Shown one piece after another: positions 57,712-64,000 of a stretch of 64,000 nt of DNA. Each line of letters opens with the position of its first letter. Position 1 is the first letter of the stretch. Under the pieces are notes generated by a model, which ran no database searches, was not told the DNA's origin, and saw nothing but the letters and a program-made list of their open reading frames with translations. The position numbers and the translations under genes were made by a program. The stretch lies in contig JASFXZ010000037.1 in NCBI GenBank assembly GCA_032209605.1, forward strand, positions 1,178,001 through 1,242,000, in the 5' to 3' direction. The DNA comes from Mactromeris polynyma. Its lineage: Eukaryota; Mollusca; Bivalvia; Venerida; Mactridae.

Positions 57712-57843
57712 AGCTGTGAGACATTTGGGGTGATATTTGAATTCCTGTGCAACAACATCACCTGCACTCAGCTTTTTATCCTGCAGAACTTCTGCACATT
57801 TCTTAAGTTTATGTTTAGCTTCATTGTCATTGCTTCTCTTTTC

Positions 57844-58110
57844 TCAGTGCAAAAAACACTGTCCTTCGCAGAGGAAGCAAACTATTTGCGATGTAGATAC
57901 ACTCGCCTCTGACTTTGCTGAACTTCTAGTACACTTTTCTCTTGTGTCTGAAGAGCCTAGGTCTTTTGATTTCCCATGTTTCTTCTGTGCGCGCTGAAGT
58001 TTAGTATTGTTAAGCTTCAGTTTACAGGATTCATGATATCTAGCTTTATGTCTATCGAGGGTATTTTCAATACTACCACTATCATCTATACGACGAATGT
58101 CAATGGCTAT
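57844..58110 (-). pseudogene. Same family, zinc-binding-like N-terminus
   Basis: Open piece reading NTLDRHKARYHESCKLKLNN and, further on, STSQIVCFLCEGQCFLH. The spaced His/Cys pairs (HESC, CFLCE) suggest a small zinc-binding module. It precedes the 57711 piece in the same orientation. Confidence 0.5.
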
Positions 58111-58367
58111 TGGCATTTCATTAATCATGTGAAACTGTGGAATATTTATCGCCAGTGATGAAATATATACTATCAGGTTTATCTGGCACCAGTATCCCAT
58201 CAACAGTCGATGGTGATAGCATTGATAGTAGAAAACTCAAACTTGGTCGTGATAAGAACGCTATTTAAAAGTTTGGCGGCCATTTTAAAGATGGCAACCA
58301 TCTTAAATGTGTCGATATTTGGAAAAAGCAACATAAAAGACAAAACTAAAAGCATATTGGGATACAT

Positions 58368-59105
58368 TTATAGGGATGAACATGCTATATCTAAAGACAT
58401 AATACACTTTAGAAAATAATCAATCACACTGCTGCCGTTCTGATTCATGAATGTAAATTCACCAACATCTTTATCCTTAAATAGACGGCCGTTTGCGATT
58501 CTGATAGCATTGTTGTTACAGAAATGTATAAGCTTTAAACCAAAACTGATTGTACTTTTATCGTTGGAGATTCTTGGTAAAATATGTGAATCGTCAATGA
58601 GGTCTGCATAAAGTTCAAACTCATCAACATTATGGTCCAACGTCAAATAGTCTTTACGGTCCCATGTCCTTGCATTCAAATCGCCAAAGATTAATAAGTG
58701 TTCGTTTGGCTGGATATTGTAAGGGTGATTGTTCTGGAGGCAAGTATGTAAAACATAGGTAAATGTGATCATTTGTATTTGTCATAAGTTTGTCCATCTT
58801 TAAAAACACTGCAAATTCACAGTCTCTATGTATTCGTGTCAAATGTTGTTTATGTATACATTTATAGTAGACAACTATTCCGATCATATCTCTTCCCTGG
58901 TAATGCTTTCGAATGGCTGGGCAAAAGAAAATACAATATTCGTTTGAGAATATAGGGATGTCACATTCGTATTCAACCCAAGTTTCTAGTAAGCAAATAA
59001 CATAAAAACCAGACAGGTATTGTATAAATTCGTCATCAAATATCTTATTTAATAATCCATCAATATTCCAGAAAATAATGTTTAAATATGTTGCGTCTTG
59101 GCCTC
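58368..59105 (-). pseudogene. LINE AP-like endonuclease
   Basis: From about 59.10 kb the minus strand reads IIFWNIDGLLNK and LLETWVEYECDIPIFSNEYC (start of an EEP endonuclease), then MIGIVVYYKC, FTYLPPEQSP and, in a shifted frame, LLIFGDLNARTWDRKDY and FTFMNQNGSSVIDYFL. These match the N-x-DG, E, Y/G-D-x-N and D-Y-F positions of LINE endonucleases. The homology ends near 58.37 kb, where the nested element begins. One frameshift lies near 58.7 kb. Confidence 0.85.
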
Positions 59106-59291
59106 GGCCGAATTCCTATATGTTTTTATTGTTTTCTTCATCACACTGTTAATTTGTTTTAACAACCACTTCCGTTTGCATATTTTCGTTTTCTGTGGAG
59201 TTAGACTCCACATGCTCATTTAGTGTTCGTCTTGCTTGTTTGTATATCCGTTGTCCATTTTCGTTGTAATTATCATGTTCATTTTTATCTG

Positions 59292-59790
59292 TTACATTAA
59301 GCATCCCACGATAGTTGTAAGATCGTCACCTACTCTAATACCGTTCTTGCGCAGTTCTTCCCTACCTTTATACATTTGAAATTTATCGTCATTATACCGA
59401 AAAGTCACAACAGTCAACGGTTGTCTCCCATCTTTGGATTCACCGATTGGTTTAACATATTTAATGTCATCGTTTAGCCATTCATCTTGAGGACTTGCAA
59501 TATTTAAGAGCTGCTCTACTACCGCTTTTTTCATAGATCCTATTGTAATATTCGCATGTTGGCCTTCAGGTTTTGTCGAAGAAGCTTTTCAATACTATCT
59601 TGTAAATCCTCAATTTTAAGCAAAATTGTTTCTATATCACCGTGTAATTGATCAACATCTAGCTGTATAGACTCCGTTATTTCCTTTGCTATGGTTCCAA
59701 GCATAAGTGCACCTATGAGGAGAGCCCATGTGCAGCATACAAACGATCGTAGATGAATATCAGTGTCATTACAAAAAGGGCTGTATTTGC
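59292..59790 (-). pseudogene. LINE ORF1 (coiled coil plus RRM-like region)
   Basis: 59690-59555 encodes a coiled coil (ESIQLDVDQLHGDIETILLK, then IEDLQDSIEKLL). After a one-base frame change, 59534-59292 reads EWLNDDIKYVKPIGESKDGR, TVVTFRYNDDKFQMYKGREE and LRKNGIRVGDDL, the RRM-like and C-terminal pattern of LINE ORF1 RNA-binding proteins. The join with the retroelement sequence to its right is near 59.7-59.8 kb. Confidence 0.7.
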
Positions 59791-61300
59791 CATATTTAAC
59801 CCTTGAGTGTCTCACTTTGTGACAAAATGTCCCAATGCGTCGTCTGAACGTAACAACATCGATACTCATGTTAATGTTTTGAGAGTACTCGGCTTCCATG
59901 TCAATTGCTCTCTTTTTACATTTCTTGCATGGTCCACACTTTAAGACTTCTTCACCATTACAATTACTGCAGAGAGAATATTGTGGATTTGGACATCTAG
60001 ATAAACTATCAGCATTGCCGTGCTTTGACCCTTTTTCTGTAAATGCAATGCTCTATGATCTGATCTTACAGTAAATTGTCTACCCAAAAGGTTGTGTCGG
60101 AAGTATTCAACAAAGTATCGAATGGCCAATAAATCTGTATCAGTTACACAGTTATTCAGTGTTCTGCTGTCATATGCAATCACTCTTTCATGACCATTTT
60201 GCACTTGGTAAGTACCGCACCTATACCAGTATTACATGCGTCACAATCAAGTATGAACTCACTAGATGTTGGAAGTGCTCTTTTGACCACTTGAGACTGC
60301 TTTCATTCTTTGTCAGCTCTTAAAGGGGGTGTGCAATTGGACTAACGTTTCTGACATACTTCCTATAATACGAGCACAGTCCCAAAAACTGTTTAACCTC
60401 GGTTACATTTTCAGGGATTTTCCAGGCAAGGCCTTTGGATATGTTGAACGGGTCAGGTTTAGTACCATTTTCAGTAACCCTATGGCCAAGGAAGGTGACC
60501 TCATTTTTTACCAACTCACATTGTTTCGGTTTTAGTTTCATATTGCCTGCCTGAATCTATCCAAGATTTCTCGCAATCTTGCCTTGTGATCGTTAACTGT
60601 CTGTCCATATACAATGCAATGGTCGATTTTATTATGCATGTTTGCCATTGTAGACTTTTAATCGCAAGTTCAATTACTCTTTCAATTGTTGGGCCACTAT
60701 TTACCATACTAAATGGTAAAGATGTAAATTCAAACAACCCATGCTTAGAAGAGAATGTAAGATCAAGGGTTGAAAACAACTTAGCGCCACTATTTGAGTC
60801 AAAACACTCATCAACGTTTGGAATGGGGAAAGCATCAACTCATGTGACTTTGTTTAATAGTCCATAATCAACCATCTTTTTTCTAGTTAGTACTAATGGT
60901 GATGCCCATGGACTATTTGAAAGTCTTATAACACCCTGATCAATTAATTTATCTATCGCCTCTTTCTCAGCCTTTTCAAAAGACATAGGTTCCCTCCTAA
61001 AACGTTGTTTAATAGGTCTTGCATTACCCTCCTAAAACGTTGTTTATTAGGTCTTGCATTACCCTCCTAAAACGTTGTTTAGTCTTGCATCACCAGTACC
61101 AATATAGTGTTCAGCTAAATGTGTGAGACCTAGGTCATTGTCAGTTTTTGAAAATACATCTTGATATTCAATGAACGTGTTTGCTATTATCTCCCTTTGT
61201 TTTTGTGTTTTAACAATCAATTGAAACATTATACAAGTCTGTTAGATGATGGGGCACATTTGATATACCTGATATATGGTGAGCTTTTTGTAAGACATTA
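59791..61300 (-). mobile_element. Ty3/Gypsy-like pol fragment (RT, RNase H, linker)
   Basis: Minus strand, in order: RT start (about 61.0-60.8 kb: VIRLSNSPWASPLVLTRKK), RT palm (60779-60516: LDLTFSSKHGLFEFTSLPFS), RT connection (60541-60320: VTFLGHRVTENGTKPDPFNI, FLGLCSYYRKYV), RNase H (60204-60050: ERVIAYDSRTL, FTVRSDHRALHL) and a Cys-rich linker (59990-59890: CGPCKKCKKRAIDMEAEY). Stops and frameshifts break it. No integrase follows: the LINE begins instead, suggesting that the LINE inserted here or that the rest was lost. No LTR was seen. Confidence 0.82.
60993..61097. repeat. Short tandem triplication inside the pol fragment
   Basis: A unit of about 35 bp, CCCTCCTAAAACGTTGTTTA + ATAGGTCTTGCATTA, is present about two and a half times. 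It disrupts the RT region. Confidence 0.9.
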
Positions 61301-61684
61301 TTTTCAGTAACAATCTGTCTTAAATCTGTTCAATGCTCATTTTGTTTATCAATTGGTATTCTTCAGATTGAAGAAAAAATCAGTTGGTTGACCAGTTTCT
61401 CAATTAAATGACCTTGAAATTACCACTGTGGTGGTCAAGCTCACATTTACCTAAATTTATCAGTGGTTCACCACCTGCATGTAATAATCTACCCTTTTTA
61501 ATCAATTCAGGCTTTTCTTTATTTTTAATCTTTCAATAATTTATAATGTCAAAGTAAGTTTCTAGATATAGATGTTATAATTCATTCAGAATAAGCTAAT
61601 ACAATGTATAGACACTAATTCATAACATCAACTATCTACTAGCTCTAACATTTCAATTCGCGTCTGTCCGTCTATCTATATAAA
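61301..61684. other. Spacer, possibly the upstream pol or gag remnant
   Basis: No clear coding motif remains. Confidence 0.4.
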
Positions 61685-61685
61685 T

Positions 61686-61895
61686 ATACGAGGCGAGTTC
61701 GAAAAGTTTCGGGAAAAGTACCATGACGTTGCTATAGCGACAATAGAATGTGCGATATTTGTACTGTATAAAAATAAAATAATGTTTTTAATAAAATATA
61801 CTTTGATATATTTACAGTCGAAAGTTTGTTTACAAATATTTATTATTTAAGGAGATATGACTCTTTTCCCGAAACTTTTCGAACACCCCTCGTAT
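61686..61895. mobile_element. Mariner-type MITE
   Basis: Terminal repeats ACGAGGCGAGTTCGAAAAGT and the complement of CTTTTCGAACACCCCTCGT, extended by TTCGGGAAAAG, flanked by TA. These ends match mariner elements (ACGAGG-x4-TTCRAAAAGTTT). At about 206 bp it has no transposase. Confidence 0.9.
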
Positions 61896-61919
61896 ATATA
61901 ATTATATCCCTTATGAAAA

Positions 61920-62180
61920 CAGAAAGTTTGCAGCAAATTTGCTGCAACTTTGCAGCAAATTAGCCGCAAACTTTTTTAGTCACAGTAAGGTTTGCAAGAA
62001 GTTCGCAGGACTTCGCGGCTAGCGGTGAAGTTACTGCGACTTTGCTGCAAATTCGCAGAAAGTTCGCGGCTAGCCGCAACTTTGCAAGAAGTTTGCGGCA
62101 AACTTGAATAAAATAATTTGTGTTGCAAGAAGTTCGCAAGAATCTTTAATGCAAAAAATCATGTTGCAAGAAGTTTGCGG
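61920..62180. repeat. Cluster of TTGCAAGAAGTTYGCGG-like motifs
   Basis: At least ten diverged short motifs (GCAGCAAATTTGCTGC, TTGCAAGAAGTTTGCGG, GTTCGCGGCTAGCCGCAA) in both orientations within 260 bp, including GCGGCTAGCCGC palindromes. It resembles a degenerate repetitive element. No ORF. Confidence 0.7.
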
Positions 62181-62189
62181 GAAACATTG

Positions 62190-63120
62190 GCATTTCAACT
62201 ATTTTTTTATGTGTGCAAATACAGTAGTGTTTAATATTACATCTTTGTAACAATTATAACATGAAAACTAGTTTTTATTACTGTGGAAAAAATATATATG
62301 TTACCATCAGTCCAATGTTGGCCAGAGTTAAATCAAAACAAATGTCAGCCCAATATCTTCTCTTCCATTATTTGTTTGACATTTTTTCTTTTGTTAGTTT
62401 GACACTTTGTAGCAATGTTATTTTAATGCCAAACTAATCCATTTGCCAAGACTAATTGCAATGTAATGGAAAAATATTGATACACGTTTTTTAACATCTA
62501 AGCACGTATATATTTTTAACTTATCCGCACTGTAAACGTGCTTAAATTGTATCCGTGAGATAAACGCGCCAATTAAGCGTCATGCAAGCGTCTGCCAGGA
62601 ACGAGGGCGCCAAGGGAAAGGAAAGTCGCTTTTAGCAAGAATTTGAAGGTAATATTTTAATATATGTTTCCTTATCACGATTTATGCTAGTTTACATTTT
62701 TTTCCTTCCTATTCATGTAGTTTTTGGTTGTATATATGACTTGGTGTGAATTTCGTTGTAAAATAGGTGGGTGGGTGGGGTGTGGTGATCGAATATTTAG
62801 AATTGCTAAATTGCATTAACATGCTTAAAGGCATAGTTTAATCTTCCTATAAGGTTTCTTCTACAAAATAACCCATCCATAATAAATCCAAATTCATTAT
62901 TACTGACGTTGTTTCACTGTGCTGACCCATGGCACTAAATATCGGTGCACACTGTCACTGAACCGGTGGAAACCGAAAATGTCCGATTACTATGCTAGTT
63001 GGGTCGCACATTTTTTACATCATCTAGTATTAAGCATTTATTAGTTTGTCCAGTCGAAAATGAGTTGTATTTGAAAACAAGATAAAAGTTAGTAGACCTT
63101 TCATTGCTTACTTGTTGCAG
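62190..63120. other. Spacer upstream of the right-edge exons
   Basis: Mostly AT-rich. A GC-richer patch at 62575-62650 with ATGCAAGCGTCTGCCAGGAA and a possible donor (GAAGGTAATA) could be a 5' exon, but its ATG frame stops after 17 codons. No promoter motif is convincing. Confidence 0.35.
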
Positions 63121-63812
63121 CTCAGAGGAGGATATTATGGGAGCAGCGAACATACATCGGGTCTGATGCGGATGTGGGTTTTTCCAACATTATTGAAAAA
63201 AAAAACTTTCATGGGCAACAAGAAGTTTGTAAGTATGACAGCCTAATGGGATACATACATTGATTGTCAAACACTGGTTTTGTCTGAGATTCTGTTAATA
63301 AATTAATGTTCTTAATATAAAATATCACTTGTATAACTTATACTAACTGAGTATCATTGTGAAATAATATTCTGTACAGAAAAAGGAAAGTTTTAATACT
63401 ATCATTACTAGTAACCCGAGTCCCATGATTACTTACATACAAGTTGGTTTCTTAGCATGATCGATCTGTATACATATTTATATTTAAAGAAAGTTCTTAA
63501 AAAGGTTTAAAATTCCTTTAGTGATTTATATTGGATTTAAGTCATAGATATATTGGAGAGAAATAATTTTTTGAGACAAGTCGTGACATAGTCTTGAAAA
63601 GTTGATCTTTGAGACCTGTGGGTTGCGGTTGCTACTGTCAAGGCCCACTATGAACCTTCACTATTTTTCAGACTGAGAAAGAGTTCTTCCTTATGAGGCC
63701 TTCGCTGTCCAGTGCCTTTATCTCGGGCAACTGGACCAGTTCCCTGGACAAACTTGGTGAACTATTGGAGTTCTCACTCTCACCCTGTCTCCCAACCTGT
63801 CACACCCCACTC
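63121..63812 (+). CDS. Unrecognised gene, two exons at the right edge
   Basis: Exon 63121-63228 (acceptor TTGTTGCAG, donor GTAAGT, 108 nt) and exon from 63672 (acceptor TATTTTTCAG). In the phase-compatible frame they read LRGGYYGSSEHTSGLMRMWV and FMGNKKF, then TEKEFFLMRPSLSSAFISGN and WTSSLDKLGELLE, before entering a minisatellite and a TGA at about 63812. A second frame of the first exon is also open (RTYIGSDADVGFSNIIEKKN) but would need a weaker donor. No family was recognised. The second exon may really end before the repeat. Confidence 0.42.
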
Positions 63813-64000
63813 TGACCATCTCCCTACCTGTCACACCCACTCTCAACTGTCTCACACCACTCTCACTGTCTCCCTACCTGTAACACCCCTGTCTCACTAC
63901 CTGTAAGTTATAACTACCCACTCTAACCCTGTCTCCCTACCTGTCACACCCCACCCTCAGCCTGTCTCCCTACCTGTCACACCCTACTCTAACCCTGTCT
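63772..64000. repeat. Minisatellite of about 30-35 bp, running off the right edge
   Basis: Imperfect tandem copies of CTGTCTCCCTACCTGTCACA + CCCCACTCTAACC, very pyrimidine-rich on the plus strand. Confidence 0.9.

Larger units (their letters stand above)
55480..58310 (-). mobile_element. Nested element with an XPG/PIN-like nuclease family gene
   Basis: It lies inside the LINE. Both ends carry inverted copies of AAGATGGCCGCC-like sequence: CAAGATGGCCGCCACAAAA at 55498, and the complement of AAATGGCCGCC with AAGATGG at about 58280-58310. Between them are minus-strand fragments of one large protein family that is scattered through cnidarian and mollusc genomes. Target duplications were not resolved, so the exact ends are uncertain. 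Confidence 0.6.
54300..59790 (-). mobile_element. LINE (non-LTR retrotransposon), split by a nested element
   Basis: On the minus strand, in order: ORF1 with coiled coil and RRM-like part (59.79-59.29 kb), AP-type endonuclease (59.10-58.37 kb), then after an interruption the reverse transcriptase (55.45-54.30 kb). All parts are in the same orientation. The stretch 55.48-58.31 kb between endonuclease and RT belongs to a different element. The RT has a FADD box typical of CR1/L2/Jockey-like LINEs; I cannot fix the clade. Frames are broken, so it is inactive. The ends are approximate. Confidence 0.8.

Overview
The window is animal nuclear DNA, most likely from a mollusc and probably a bivalve. 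It is AT-rich. Its genes are cut into short exons with GT/AG introns. It carries a BEL/Pao and a Ty3/Gypsy-like retroelement, a LINE, tRNA-headed SINEs and many MITE-like foldbacks, plus an unusual number of minisatellites. Nothing looks bacterial. I saw no CRISPR array, rRNA or ordinary stand-alone tRNA gene. The species is inferred, not proven.

Layout. (1) 1-10.4 kb, minus strand: nine consecutive exons of a kidney/liver-type glutaminase (GLS). Every splice phase matches and all the catalytic residues that fall in the window are present. The 3' end runs off the left edge and the 5' exons were not found. A 29-bp minisatellite (1-929) lies beyond the last visible exon. (2) 11.3-12.9 kb: two minisatellites (25 bp and 37 bp). 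(3) 13.7-20.75 kb, plus: a decayed BEL/Pao retrotransposon broken by stops and frameshifts, with a candidate 3' LTR but no visible 5' LTR. (4) 21-27.5 kb: non-coding, with a PHD-like fragment, stacked perfect palindromes, a diverged 400-bp duplication and MITEs. (5) 27.6-29.0 kb, minus: the last three exons of an unrecognised gene, with a probable frameshift near its end. (6) 29.6-39 kb: a MITE with a 9-bp target duplication, a paired inverted 15-bp motif, a 25-bp minisatellite, a 147-bp palindrome, a SINE and a short possibly secreted ORF. (7) 39.99-46.13 kb: a 30-bp minisatellite of about 200 units, open in several frames on both strands. On the minus strand it reads as a Thr/Pro/Ala mucin-like repeat that begins just after a good splice acceptor. 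(8) 46.4-53.8 kb, plus: exons of a single-pass membrane protein with a sushi (CCP) domain, a transmembrane helix and a cytoplasmic tail. The CCP exon carries a frame change and a stop. Two more minisatellites lie in its introns. (9) 54.3-61.3 kb, minus: nested mobile elements. A Ty3/Gypsy-like pol fragment adjoins a LINE (ORF1, endonuclease, RT), and the LINE is split by an element encoding a broken XPG/PIN-like nuclease family common in cnidarians and molluscs. (10) 61.7-64 kb: a mariner-type MITE, a degenerate repeat cluster, and two exons of an unrecognised plus-strand gene ending in a minisatellite.

How the parts relate. Only the glutaminase is a confidently identified functional gene. 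The sushi/TM gene, the 27.6-kb gene and the right-edge gene are supported by splice signals and compatible phases. Several coding blocks differ from a clean reading by one or two bases, so real decay and assembly error cannot be separated from this sequence alone. I could not run searches; family names come from motif recognition.
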